Part shown: in pieces, positions 34,340 to 43,340 of the stretch
Layout of the letters: each line of letters opens with the position of its first letter
How positions within the stretch are numbered: the stretch's first letter is position 1
Source: Dasania sp. GY-MA-18
Lineage (GTDB): Bacteria > Pseudomonadota > Gammaproteobacteria > Pseudomonadales > Dasaniaceae
DNA length: 64,000 nucleotides
Assembly: GCF_024734385.1 (NCBI RefSeq)
Contig: NZ_JANHAP010000006.1
Location: 186,001 to 250,000 of the forward strand
Direction of reading: 5' to 3'
Position numbers and translations under genes: made by a program
The notes under the pieces: model-generated
The model's input: only the letters and a program-made list of their open reading frames with translations
Databases searched by the model: none
What the model was told of the DNA's origin: nothing

Positions 34340-34789
34340 ATGATGCTGAGTGTCAGCCCTTTATTAGAGCAAGATAGAAATGATTGGGAGGCTTTGTACT
34401 GCGCCTACGTCCATTTTTATAACATGCCTATGGATGATGAAATCCTGGACACCATATGGTCGTGGATATTTGATGGCGAACAGGATTTTTACTGTTTGTT
34501 GGCTAAAGACGAGCAGGGCAAAGGGATAGGTTTTATGCACTACCGCGCCATGCCTTCGCCTATACGCGGGCAAATGGTAGGTTTTTTAGATGATTTATTT
34601 GTGCAGCCAGAATGCCGTGGTAGCGGGGTAGTGGATTTATTATTTGATACTTTGCACGATAGCGCCAAAGATAAAGGCTGGCCCTTTATACGCTGGATTA
34701 CCGCCGATAATAATTATCGCGGCCGTGCGGTATACGATAAGCTGGCAGAAAAAACGCAGTGGCAAACTTATCAAATGACGGTGGAATAG
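34340..34789 (+). CDS. GNAT-family N-acetyltransferase
   Basis: A 149-residue acetyl-CoA-dependent transferase. The GNAT core is visible as GFLDDLFVQPECRGSGVVDLLFDTLHDSAKDKG, in which the R/Q-x-x-G-x-A/G acetyl-CoA loop reads ECRGSGV, and TADNNYRGRAVYDKLAEKTQW is the family's last block. The acceptor is unknown. It lies 23 bases after the Lrp-type regulator that faces an ornithine/lysine decarboxylase, so a polyamine or amino acid is a reasonable guess. A hairpin-plus-T terminator follows at 34790. Confidence 0.88.
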   Translation: MMLSVSPLLEQDRNDWEALYCAYVHFYNMPMDDEILDTIWSWIFDGEQDFYCLLAKDEQGKGIGFMHYRAMPSPIRGQMVGFLDDLFVQPECRGSGVVDLLFDTLHDSAKDKGWPFIRWITADNNYRGRAVYDKLAEKTQWQTYQMTVE

Positions 34790-34816
34790 TTCAGCCCTTG
34801 GGGGGCTGAAGTTTTA
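34790..34816 (+). terminator. Terminator after the acetyltransferase gene
   Basis: TTCAGCCC, five-base loop, GGGCTGAA, then GTTTT. An eight-base perfect stem at the stop codon of the GNAT gene. The T run is short, so efficiency may be moderate. Confidence 0.7.
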
Positions 34817-34913
34817 AGTTGCAAGCTGAAAGCTACAAGAGAAAAGAGAAAACAAAGAAAGATGTGCGGTTATGGTTGCCGTGTAAAAAACTGATACAAA
34901 TTTGGAGTACGGT

Positions 34914-36182
34914 GTGGCAACGGCAACAGCGATTAGAAATTTAATCCCTTTGTTTATAGGCCTGGCTTTAATTGCTTTGGCAGTGGGTAGCCAGGGTAGT
35001 TTGTTAGGGGTGCGCTCTACTATAGAGGGCTTTGGCGATGTAGTGACGGGCGGTTTAATGTCGGCCTATTTTGTGGGCTTTTTATTAGGCGCGCGTTACT
35101 CGCCCCGTATTATTAAGCGGGTGGGCTTAGTGCGTTCCTTTGGCGCGCTGAGCGCCTTGGCCTCGGTAACCATATTGATACACTCGGTGATTATCGATCC
35201 CACGGTGTGGATGTTTATGCGCCTGCTTACCGGTTTTGCTTTTTCCAGCATTTATGTGGTGTCGGAAAGCTGGTTAAACAACTCGGCTAGCAACCAAAAT
35301 CGCGGCCAGATTTTATCCATCTACATGGTCATTATGTTGGCGGGTATTTGTTTGGGGCAGCTGTTTTTAAAAATGGGCGACCCCGCCAGTTTTGAATTAT
35401 TTACCTTTATCTCAGTGCTAGTGAGTGTGGCGGCTATCCCCATATTAGTGACTGCTTCGGAAGTACCCGCTATAGAGCTGAGCACTAAAAACATTAGTAT
35501 TAAAGAGTTTTACCAAATTAGCCCCATGGGTTTTTTTGGTGTGGTATTGGTGCAGGCCTGTTATGCGGTGGTGTTGGGCATGGCAGTAGTCTATGGCTTG
35601 CATCAGGGCCGCAGCGTTGATGAGGTGGCTGTTTTTATGGCGGTGATGTTGGCGGGAGGGATAGTGTCGCAATGGCCGCTGGGCAAATTATCCGACAGCA
35701 TAGATAGGCGCTGGGTGTTAGGGTTTACCATGTTGTGTTCGGCGGTGGCGGCCTTAATGATAGTGTATAGCAGCGCTAATCTTGGCCAGTGGTATCTATG
35801 GGCGGCGGTGTTTGGTGCCTGTTGTTTCCCCAATTATTCTATTGTTATTGCGATAGTGAATGATTTTTTAGAGCCACAGCAAATCATGCCCGCCACTGCG
35901 ACTATAGCCATGATCAGCGGTTTATCCGCCTCGGTAGCGCCTTTAGCGGTAGCCATGTTAATGGAAAGCCTGGGCTCTAATTATTTATTTATTAGCCTGG
36001 CCATGATGTGCGGCCTGTTGGCGGTGATTGCTCTGTATAGAGCCATGTTTATACCCTGGTCCAGCGATGTGGATAGATACCCTACCTTTGTGCAGGTGCC
36101 ATCACCTATAGGTACCGTATTACATGCTGATGTTGAGGCCGTAGTGGGGGAGGAACATGCCAAGGCCGAGGGCGATAACTAA
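34914..36182 (+). CDS. MFS transporter (YcaD-like)
   Basis: A 422-residue inner-membrane transporter with about twelve hydrophobic segments. RNLIPLFIGLALIALAVGSQGSLLGVRSTIEGF resembles the YcaD/MFS_1 group. YFVGFLLGARYSPRIIKRVG is the loop 2-3 region, and QWPLGKLSDSIDRRWVLG is the equivalent motif in the second half. The start is set at GTG 34914 because GGAG lies seven bases upstream; a TTG at 34902 is less likely. The substrate is unknown. The gene ends one base before the convergent AraC-type regulator. Confidence 0.87.
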   Translation: MATATAIRNLIPLFIGLALIALAVGSQGSLLGVRSTIEGFGDVVTGGLMSAYFVGFLLGARYSPRIIKRVGLVRSFGALSALASVTILIHSVIIDPTVWMFMRLLTGFAFSSIYVVSESWLNNSASNQNRGQILSIYMVIMLAGICLGQLFLKMGDPASFELFTFISVLVSVAAIPILVTASEVPAIELSTKNISIKEFYQISPMGFFGVVLVQACYAVVLGMAVVYGLHQGRSVDEVAVFMAVMLAGGIVSQWPLGKLSDSIDRRWVLGFTMLCSAVAALMIVYSSANLGQWYLWAAVFGACCFPNYSIVIAIVNDFLEPQQIMPATATIAMISGLSASVAPLAVAMLMESLGSNYLFISLAMMCGLLAVIALYRAMFIPWSSDVDRYPTFVQVPSPIGTVLHADVEAVVGEEHAKAEGDN

Positions 36183-36183
36183 A

Positions 36184-37224
36184 TTATTTTTCAGCGCGGT
36201 TACGAAACTCTGTGGCCGTCATCCCCAGCTGTTGCTTAAAGGCCCTGTAAAAATTGGCTGCATGTTCGTAACCTAATAAATAGCTAATTTCCTGTAAGGG
36301 CAGTGTGGTTTTGGCTAAATAATCTTTGGCCAATTCCATTTTTACCTCATTAATAATTTGCCTATAACTCACCCCTGATTTTTTTAACTGCCGGTGAAAG
36401 CTGTGGCTGGCCAAGTGAAAGTGTTGCGCCATTTCGGCCAAGCTAGGTAATTCTCGTTGCGGTGATAGCAGCAACAACCTTTGCACTTGCTCGACTAAAT
36501 CCGTTTGGCTGGCCAGCTGATTCATAATGAACTGGCATTGCTGCTGGCACAGCGCGGCAGTGGCTGGGTTGGCGCTGGGGAAGGGAATATCATACCAACT
36601 GAGTGGAAAACTCAATTCGCTGTGCTCTTGGTCAAATAATACCGGGCCGGGGAATATGCGCTGGTAATACTCTTTATCGCTGGGTGCTGGGTAGGCTAGT
36701 TTAACGACCAGCTCTTTACGTTGTGCGATTTCGGGCAGGCGCTGGCACATCCACTTCCAGGTAGCGCTTAGCCACTCTTCTTGCAGGTAGCGGCTATCAT
36801 TAATACTTTGCGCGGGTATATTCAGCCGCAGGCTCACCCGCTGGCTATCAATTAGCCGCTGTGCAGTTAAGGGGTGGGGGTAGAGTGCATAGTTGCGGTC
36901 AGTTAGCTCCCAGGATTGGCGCAGATTATCCACGCTGAGTGAGGCATAGCCTAAAACGCCAGCGTCGCTGATATCAAAGCATTGCCCCAGCTGTAAAAAA
37001 AAGCCCTGGCCTTGCAGTCTGGGGGCGGTGAGGGCCAGCAGCCGGTAATACTGGTTTAGCGTGATACGGGCTTGCGCCTGTTTAGCGTCCAGCCCCAGCT
37101 GCACTAACAGGGCGGGCACATCCACAGACTGTTGCAGGGCTAGTTTGTCTAGCAGCTGGCAATAATGGCCCAAAAAGCGGCTGGCTAGATGGTTGGTGGC
37201 TTGATGGGCTTCTAAGGTGAGCAT
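36184..37224 (-). CDS. AraC-family regulator with arabinose_bd-type N-domain
   Basis: A 346-residue regulator. The N-terminal domain (about 30-215) has the AraC-ligand-binding type 2 pattern (FDISDAGVLGYASLSVDNLRQ). The C-terminal double helix-turn-helix is SLAEMAQHFHLASHSFHRQLKKSGVSYRQII and LPLQEISYLLGYEHAANFYRAFKQQLGMTATEFR. It faces away from the amidohydrolase-GTPase pair (start 37414), with a 190-base gap, and so is the likely regulator of those genes. It converges on the MFS gene. Confidence 0.9.
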   Translation of the reverse strand: MLTLEAHQATNHLASRFLGHYCQLLDKLALQQSVDVPALLVQLGLDAKQAQARITLNQYYRLLALTAPRLQGQGFFLQLGQCFDISDAGVLGYASLSVDNLRQSWELTDRNYALYPHPLTAQRLIDSQRVSLRLNIPAQSINDSRYLQEEWLSATWKWMCQRLPEIAQRKELVVKLAYPAPSDKEYYQRIFPGPVLFDQEHSELSFPLSWYDIPFPSANPATAALCQQQCQFIMNQLASQTDLVEQVQRLLLLSPQRELPSLAEMAQHFHLASHSFHRQLKKSGVSYRQIINEVKMELAKDYLAKTTLPLQEISYLLGYEHAANFYRAFKQQLGMTATEFRNRAEK

Positions 37225-37413
37225 GGCTGTTGTTGCTTAATCATGGTTGATTGGCGTTAACTAGTCATTGTTAAAAAATGATAGCAATCTGTCAATTAAT
37301 GATAGTTTAAATATGGGCGGCAGTTGCTAGCATTAGCGTTAACGAATTTATTTGCTGGCCTTGCTGTAACTTAGGCCGGTGATCACAGTGACACGATTTA
37401 AAGAGATGATGCT

Positions 37414-39183
37414 ATGAGCTTGCCAGACACTTCCTTCCCCGCAGGTAAAGATTATCGCAGCAGCCACACCGGCCACGGTGCGGGCTTGGCCGATACGGTA
37501 TTTGAAAATGGCCGTATTTATACCGTAAACCCCGCGCAAGAGTGGGCCGAGGCGGTAGCGGTAAAAGATGGTGTATTTGTGGCGGTAGGCAGCCGTGAGG
37601 AGATGCAGCCCTATATAGACCAGCACACCCAGATAGTGGATTTAAAAGGCCGCTTTATCATGCCCGGCCTTTACGATATGCATACCCACCCCGATCTGAC
37701 CTTGGCACCGGGTTATGCCGGTTACTTGGATGTGGGCTTGGAAGACCCCACCCCAGCGCAGGTTAAGCAATCGATTTTGGATTACGCCGCCGCCAACCCC
37801 AAGAGTGAATGGATCTTTGGCCAGTACTTTGTGCACTTTCACTTTAAGCGTGAAGGTATAGAGGCCGACAGACATTGGCTGGATAGTTTTATCAGCGACC
37901 GCCCTGTGGCCATACACGATAGATCCTGGGGCTGCATATTGGTTAATAGCAAGGCGCTGGAACTGGCAGGCATAGATGCCAATACCCCCGACCCCCGCAA
38001 TGGTTTTATAGAGCGCGATGGCATTACTGGCGAACCCACCGGTATTTTGGTGGATGGCGCTTACTCATTAATACACGCCGCTATGCCACCCACACCGGCC
38101 CACGCCTTACAGCGCGCTTATCGTGAAGGCATACATTACCAAACCAGCCGCGGTGTGGTGGGCACCAAATATGTACACGTATGCGAAAACCGTTTAGATG
38201 CCTTAAAAGTGGTAGACGATGCCGGCGACATGACCCTGCGGGTAGAAGCCGCCATTTCCTGGCAGGACGATATCTTCCCTGTGCGCAGACGTTGGGAATT
38301 ATTAGCGGGCGAGCGCCACTATTATCGCAGTGCTCGTTTAAATGCCAACGCCGTGAAGTTCCATTTTGATGGCACTCATGGTTCTTATTCTTCTTATCTG
38401 TCTACTCCTTGGCCGGGGCAAAGCGAATGGCGCGGCGGTTTAAACCTCACCCCTGAGCATATCGTCGACATGGTGGTAGACATGGACAGGCGCGGCATAC
38501 GAGTGATTGCCCACTGTGTAGGTGACGGTGCCTCGGACTTATTTTTAGATGCCGTGGCCGAAGCCCGCAAACGCAATGGCCCCAATGGTGTACGCCACCA
38601 GTGCGCACACTCCACGGTATTGTTGGATGAAAACTTGCCGCGTTTTAAAGCGCTCAATGTTGTTGCCGAATTCTCGCCAGTAGGCTGGTTGCCCGAGCCC
38701 TATGCCCGCGCCCGCGAGGTGATGGGTGAAGAGCGCTTTGATCGCATGTACAATTTTAAAGGCGTGTTAGATCACGGCGGCTTGGCGGTAATGGGCACCG
38801 ATTGGCCGGTATCCACCATTAATTGCTGGGTGGGTTTTGAGGCTATGATGACCCGCAAAAACCCCTGGTTCGATAACGATGAAACCTTCCACGGCGAAGC
38901 CATCAGTGTGGCAGATGCGATACGAGTGATGACGATTAACGGCGCTCACTGCATGGGTATAGAAGACAGTGCCGGCAGCATAGAAGTGGGTAAGTCGGCA
39001 GACTTTATCGCCCTAGATAGAAACCTGTTTGAGTTAGAGCTACAAGGCAATGTGCATAACACGCAAGTGGATTTAACCATGATGGCCGGGCAGGTAGTGT
39101 GGGATAGAAACGGTGAGTTAAGTGGTACGCCATTGCAAGCGCCCTTGAACCCCGATAACGTACCCAATTTTTACGATAAGTGA
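37414..39183 (+). CDS. YtcJ-like metal-dependent amidohydrolase
   Basis: A 589-residue amidohydrolase-superfamily enzyme of the YtcJ/amidohydro_3 type, hydrolysing C-N or C-O bonds. ADTVFENGRIYTVNPAQEWAEAVAVKDG is the first beta sandwich. The metal site has GLYDMHTHPDL (HxH near 92-94), later His residues in VIAHCVGDGASD and RHQCAHSTVLLDE, and the catalytic Asp in VMGTDWPVST near 467. No signal peptide is seen, so it acts in the cytosol. It is divergent from the AraC regulator and is followed ten bases later by a G3E GTPase, possibly its metal-inserting chaperone. Substrate unknown. Confidence 0.88.
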   Translation: MSLPDTSFPAGKDYRSSHTGHGAGLADTVFENGRIYTVNPAQEWAEAVAVKDGVFVAVGSREEMQPYIDQHTQIVDLKGRFIMPGLYDMHTHPDLTLAPGYAGYLDVGLEDPTPAQVKQSILDYAAANPKSEWIFGQYFVHFHFKREGIEADRHWLDSFISDRPVAIHDRSWGCILVNSKALELAGIDANTPDPRNGFIERDGITGEPTGILVDGAYSLIHAAMPPTPAHALQRAYREGIHYQTSRGVVGTKYVHVCENRLDALKVVDDAGDMTLRVEAAISWQDDIFPVRRRWELLAGERHYYRSARLNANAVKFHFDGTHGSYSSYLSTPWPGQSEWRGGLNLTPEHIVDMVVDMDRRGIRVIAHCVGDGASDLFLDAVAEARKRNGPNGVRHQCAHSTVLLDENLPRFKALNVVAEFSPVGWLPEPYARAREVMGEERFDRMYNFKGVLDHGGLAVMGTDWPVSTINCWVGFEAMMTRKNPWFDNDETFHGEAISVADAIRVMTINGAHCMGIEDSAGSIEVGKSADFIALDRNLFELELQGNVHNTQVDLTMMAGQVVWDRNGELSGTPLQAPLNPDNVPNFYDK

Positions 39184-39193
39184 GTAAGGCATA

Positions 39194-40153
39194 ATGGCAG
39201 CGGTACCAGTAACCATAGTCTCAGGATTTTTAGGGGCGGGTAAAACCACCTTATTAAATCGCATTTTAAATAGCGTCCCCTCAGATAAAGGGAAGGGCCT
39301 CAAAGTGGCCGTCATGGTTAACGATTTTGGCGAGCTCAATATCGATAGCCAGCTAGTGGTTAGCGCCGAGCAAAATATGATTAGCCTAGAAAACGGCTGC
39401 ATTTGTTGCACGGTGGAGAGCGACTTAATCGCCCAGCTGCGCAAGCTATTACAGTTGCGTGAAGGTAGGCCCGATGCCATCTTAATTGAAACCAGTGGCG
39501 TGTCTGAACCTTCTAAGGTGGTTAACACCTTGCGTTACCCCGAGTTTGACAATCACTTAACAGTGGATGCGGTGATTAGCGTGTTGGATGCCGATCAATT
39601 CACGAATCTTGAAGGCAGCAATAAACGCCTGGCTATGGATCAGCTCAGTGTGGCGGATGTGGTTGTGATCAACAAAGTCGATTTGGTTAGCGCGGAGCAA
39701 CTGCAAAACCTCAAGGATAATTGGTTATTCCCCAATGCCTGTGTTTACGAGACGAGTTATGGTGAGTTGCCGCTGGCTTTATTGCTGGGCCAGCAGGCAC
39801 ATCACTCGGCACAGAGCGAGCATGAGCATCACCATTGCGATGAGCGCTGCCAGCACCAACATCAGCACCACGAGTTTTACAGCATGAGCTGGCAAAGTGA
39901 GCAGCCCTTAAAAATACAGGCACTAAAAGCGTTTTTTCACAGCTTACCCGCATCGATATACAGAGCCAAAGGCTTTGTGCGTTTAAGCGGTGCTGAGCAG
40001 CAAATGTTTTTGCTGCACAAGGTGGGCTCGCGCTTGAGCATAGACAGGCAGCTAAACTGGCAGGGCGAATTAAAAAATCAGCTGGTGTTTATAGCCGGTG
40101 AGCCGTTTGATAAAAAACAATTGCTCGCTGATTTGGAAGCCTGTGTAGCATAG
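39194..40153 (+). CDS. G3E (CobW/YjiA-type) GTPase metallochaperone
   Basis: A 319-residue GTPase. TIVSGFLGAGKTTLLNRIL is the P-loop (about 7-25), ENGCICCTVESDL carries the CxCC metal-binding motif near 66-69, and VINKVDLV is the guanine-specificity motif. A His-rich stretch (HHSAQSEHEHHHCDERCQ and following, about residues 199-222) could hold zinc. A CobW C-terminal domain follows (about 235-315). Members deliver zinc, cobalt or iron to client enzymes. Starting ten bases after a metal-dependent amidohydrolase gene, it is probably that enzyme's dedicated metallochaperone. Confidence 0.92.
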   Translation: MAAVPVTIVSGFLGAGKTTLLNRILNSVPSDKGKGLKVAVMVNDFGELNIDSQLVVSAEQNMISLENGCICCTVESDLIAQLRKLLQLREGRPDAILIETSGVSEPSKVVNTLRYPEFDNHLTVDAVISVLDADQFTNLEGSNKRLAMDQLSVADVVVINKVDLVSAEQLQNLKDNWLFPNACVYETSYGELPLALLLGQQAHHSAQSEHEHHHCDERCQHQHQHHEFYSMSWQSEQPLKIQALKAFFHSLPASIYRAKGFVRLSGAEQQMFLLHKVGSRLSIDRQLNWQGELKNQLVFIAGEPFDKKQLLADLEACVA

Positions 40154-40197
40154 CGGCGATCACAATGTTGAGATCGCCGGTTATACAGTTAAAAAAT

Positions 40198-43026
40198 TTA
40201 TAGCTTGTTTTTTAAGACTTTTTCCAGCAGTTCTTGTTCTGCGATAGGTTTGCCCACGTGGTCGCTCATGCCGGCCGCGTGGCATCTTTCTATATCACTG
40301 CTCATAACATTCGCCGTCATGGCGACTATGGGGATATGTTTGAGCTTAGGATCTTCTTTGATTTTTTTGGTCGCTTCAAAGCCATCCATAATGGGCATTT
40401 GTATGTCCATCAAGATGATGTTGAAATAGGGTTTTTCTTTTAGCATTTCTACGGCCTTTAAACCGTTCTCAGCTATGGCGACAAAAGCTCCCCAATCTTC
40501 TAGCAGGCTGGTGGCGACAAACTGATTCATTTTCACATCTTCTACTAGCAAAATGGAGGTGTTCTCTAAGGGCGTGTCTGACTCGCTTGCAATCTCGGCC
40601 TCATAGTGAGGTTGATTATTTATTTCGGGGTCAACGTTTAGGCCTTGCAGGGGTTCTCTGTCAAACATAGCTACGACGTTTTCACGGTACAGCTCACCGG
40701 CTTTCGCTATGTAAGGGAAACTTAGTTGCACATAAAAGCGGCTGCCTTGCTGTGGTGTGCTTTCTACGCGTATGCCCCCCTTCATTAAATCAATGAGTTG
40801 TTTAGTTATAGTGAGCCCTAAACCTGTACCGCCATAGATACGAGTGGTGGAGGTGTCGGCTTGCTGGAAGGAGTCAAACAAATTCTCTAGCTGGTTAGGG
40901 TTGATGCCTATGCCTGTGTCAGTCACCACGATTTCTATCTCTATATTACTGTCGTTTTGTTTGAGTATATTAATAGAAATTTCTATCTTGCCTTTGTTGG
41001 TGAACTTTAAAGCATTGCTGCACAGGTTTAATAAAATTTGCTCTAACCTCAGCTGGTCACCGACTAGTCGGGCGGGGAAGTACTCAGGTATTTTGATATC
41101 AAACTCTATGCCTTTACTGTTGACCTGTAATGAAAAAGTCGCATTAATGGTTAACAGTACATCTATAAAGTTAAATTCTTCCTGTGCTAACTCCATCTTG
41201 CCTGCATCAATTTTAGAGTAATCCAGAGTTTGATTGATTAGGGATAGCAGGGTTCCAGAGGCCCGTTTAGCCTTTTGCATATAGTCCAATTGTTTATCTG
41301 ATAAAGGTGTTTTTAAGCATAAATTGATTATTCCTATAATGGCATTGAGCGGGGTGCGTAGCTCGTGATTCATATTGGCTACAAAATTAGATTTGGCATG
41401 GCTGGCCGCTTCGGCAGCTTGCATGGCCAGTTGCAGGTCGGCGGTTTTTGAATTGACCTCTCTTCTCACTCTTTCAGTAATGCCGGTGATAATTAAAATA
41501 AAGGCTTGCAGGATAGCCGTGGTTAACAGTCCTATAGTCAGTATGCTCCAGCTCAGCCAATCTTTGGATGAAAATTGATAGCTGTTAGTGGCGTAAAAGG
41601 ATAGCTGATACTGGCGGCCGCCAAAGTCAAAGGAATGCAAAATAGGTGGAAATTGCTGTAGTGGCGGTTGCTGCGACTCTAATAAAGCCAATGGTTTGTT
41701 GCTGTTGCTAATATCAATGATGGCCATGTCGTAGTTCAATTGATTGGCTTTATGTATCAACGGCCCCAATAAATCACTGATTCTAAATACACCGCTGACA
41801 TAGCCTACAAAATTTTGTGGCTTCTGTTGCATAAGTTCGCCATCGTAGGTGGCCGGTGTGTCAAAAATAGGCGTGTAAAGAATAATAGAACGTTGGTTTT
41901 CCTGTTCCTGGGCTAGCCTAATGGGGGGCGTGGCTATAGAGATGGCTTGTTCACGAGCTTGTTGCAGTGCTGCTAGCCTGTTAGGTATAGCTGCCAAGTT
42001 TAGTCCAAAGGCTTTAATATTTTTTGCGATAGGGAAAATATATAACACGGGATAGTATACGGAGCGCTGTGGGGCGATATGTATCTGGCCCTGCTCATCT
42101 ATCTCGGTAAAGTTATATTCGCTAAAACCTTGTGCCCTCATGGCGTTTTCATAGTGCTGGCGTTTATCTGCGGGCACTATTTCTGTCCAACCTATGCCGG
42201 TAAAGGAGCTATTTCCTGACAATAATGCTTGGGTAAATGCAAAAAACTCCTGCATGGAAACAGACTCTGAACCTTGGTGAAAGGCTGTGTAAGCCATTAG
42301 TTTGTATTCAGAGATGGAGAGCCTTTCTTCAACTTTTTGTAAAAAATCGCGGGCATCATCACTAATGATTTTATATAAATATGCTTTGCGTGCTTCTACT
42401 GAGTTTAAAAATAAAATTAAAACGCCAGCAAAAATAATTAATGCCGGCATAGCTACTTGTAGCTTTCTTTCTGATGAAACCTGTTGTTTTATAAAAATGG
42501 TCAGTATCAATGGAGTGAATAGCAGCACGCCTATAGTATCGCCCACCCACCAGGTGCCCCAGTTAAAAATAACATTTTCCGCTGCTACCGTGTTTGAGGT
42601 ATATAAGGCCGCAACACCTACGCTGGGTGAAATCAGGCAGCTTATAGGGGCCACTAGAAAGGTGAATTTATAAATATCTGTGGGCGAGCTTAGACTCATT
42701 GAAAGATCATTACTGCGGCGAAACAAATAGTAGCCAGCCTGGGCTTGCAGCATGGCTCCCACCGAGATAAGCATAGGCAGGGCGGCGCTGTTTACTGAGA
42801 ACTCGCTGTAGCCTTGTGTGACGACACTATAATTAACCAAGAATGAGCCCAAACCTATACCTAGGGTAGCCGCCAGTGGGTTAAGTAATAAAACACAAGC
42901 TAGGGCCAAACCTGAGGCAGGCCATACCGCTGAAGCAAAGCCGGGGGGGATGGAGAGCAATAGGCCAAAGTGGCCCATGAGGAAATAGCCAACCAGGGGG
43001 AGAAAAAAGTGTAATAAGGGCTTCAC
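40198..43026 (-). CDS. MASE1-CHASE hybrid sensor histidine kinase
   Basis: A 942-residue inner-membrane sensor kinase. Domains in order: MASE1-like membrane domain with about eight helices (1-215, including FASAVWPASGLALACVLLLNP), periplasmic CHASE-like sensor (about 235-440, FTGIGWTEIVPADKRQHYE), another helix (about 485-510), HisKA with the phospho-His in NFVANMNHELRTPLNAIIG, HATPase_c (NLCSNALKFTNKG, VVTDTGIGI, GGTGLGLTITKQL), and a C-terminal receiver (SILLVEDVKMNQF, acceptor Asp in IILMDIQMPIMDG). Many N-terminal halves of this type sense small ligands in the periplasm. No response-regulator or Hpt gene is adjacent. Confidence 0.92.
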   Translation of the reverse strand: MKPLLHFFLPLVGYFLMGHFGLLLSIPPGFASAVWPASGLALACVLLLNPLAATLGIGLGSFLVNYSVVTQGYSEFSVNSAALPMLISVGAMLQAQAGYYLFRRSNDLSMSLSSPTDIYKFTFLVAPISCLISPSVGVAALYTSNTVAAENVIFNWGTWWVGDTIGVLLFTPLILTIFIKQQVSSERKLQVAMPALIIFAGVLILFLNSVEARKAYLYKIISDDARDFLQKVEERLSISEYKLMAYTAFHQGSESVSMQEFFAFTQALLSGNSSFTGIGWTEIVPADKRQHYENAMRAQGFSEYNFTEIDEQGQIHIAPQRSVYYPVLYIFPIAKNIKAFGLNLAAIPNRLAALQQAREQAISIATPPIRLAQEQENQRSIILYTPIFDTPATYDGELMQQKPQNFVGYVSGVFRISDLLGPLIHKANQLNYDMAIIDISNSNKPLALLESQQPPLQQFPPILHSFDFGGRQYQLSFYATNSYQFSSKDWLSWSILTIGLLTTAILQAFILIITGITERVRREVNSKTADLQLAMQAAEAASHAKSNFVANMNHELRTPLNAIIGIINLCLKTPLSDKQLDYMQKAKRASGTLLSLINQTLDYSKIDAGKMELAQEEFNFIDVLLTINATFSLQVNSKGIEFDIKIPEYFPARLVGDQLRLEQILLNLCSNALKFTNKGKIEISINILKQNDSNIEIEIVVTDTGIGINPNQLENLFDSFQQADTSTTRIYGGTGLGLTITKQLIDLMKGGIRVESTPQQGSRFYVQLSFPYIAKAGELYRENVVAMFDREPLQGLNVDPEINNQPHYEAEIASESDTPLENTSILLVEDVKMNQFVATSLLEDWGAFVAIAENGLKAVEMLKEKPYFNIILMDIQMPIMDGFEATKKIKEDPKLKHIPIVAMTANVMSSDIERCHAAGMSDHVGKPIAEQELLEKVLKNKL

Positions 43027-43340
43027 TAAGATATGTTCCTAACTGCAAGGTCTAATTATTGTAGTCAATATATCTTATAAATATAGCCGCTATTCTTTAT
43101 CAGTCTATGCAAAAAGCTTTAGCTTTGCTTGCGCGGTGGAGTTCCTAGGCGAGTTTATGTGCAAGGGCCAGAGATGCCTGGGTCAGTTCCGGAGGCAAAA
43201 TCTTCAGCAGCAGCGATTGCAAGTATAGCCTTACTTTTGGCAGGGTATTGACTGCTGACAGTTACTAGGCAGCGTGTGTAGGGGGAGATCTGAGCTGGGG
43301 GGGCAAGAGGCCACCACCTAAGTGGGGCCTCGCAGGGTGT
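43027..43340. other. Intergenic region, no gene recognised
   Basis: Nothing coding is evident. The left part carries the promoter region of the hybrid kinase (starting at 43026). A weak hairpin with GAGGCC / GGCCTC arms (43307-43331) lies just past the malonyl-CoA decarboxylase stop but is followed on the minus strand by C rather than T residues, so it is a poor terminator candidate. Confidence 0.5.

Noticed and set aside
43307-43331. Hairpin just after the malonyl-CoA decarboxylase gene as a terminator
   Set aside because: The stem is imperfect and is followed on the minus strand by C-rich sequence rather than T.
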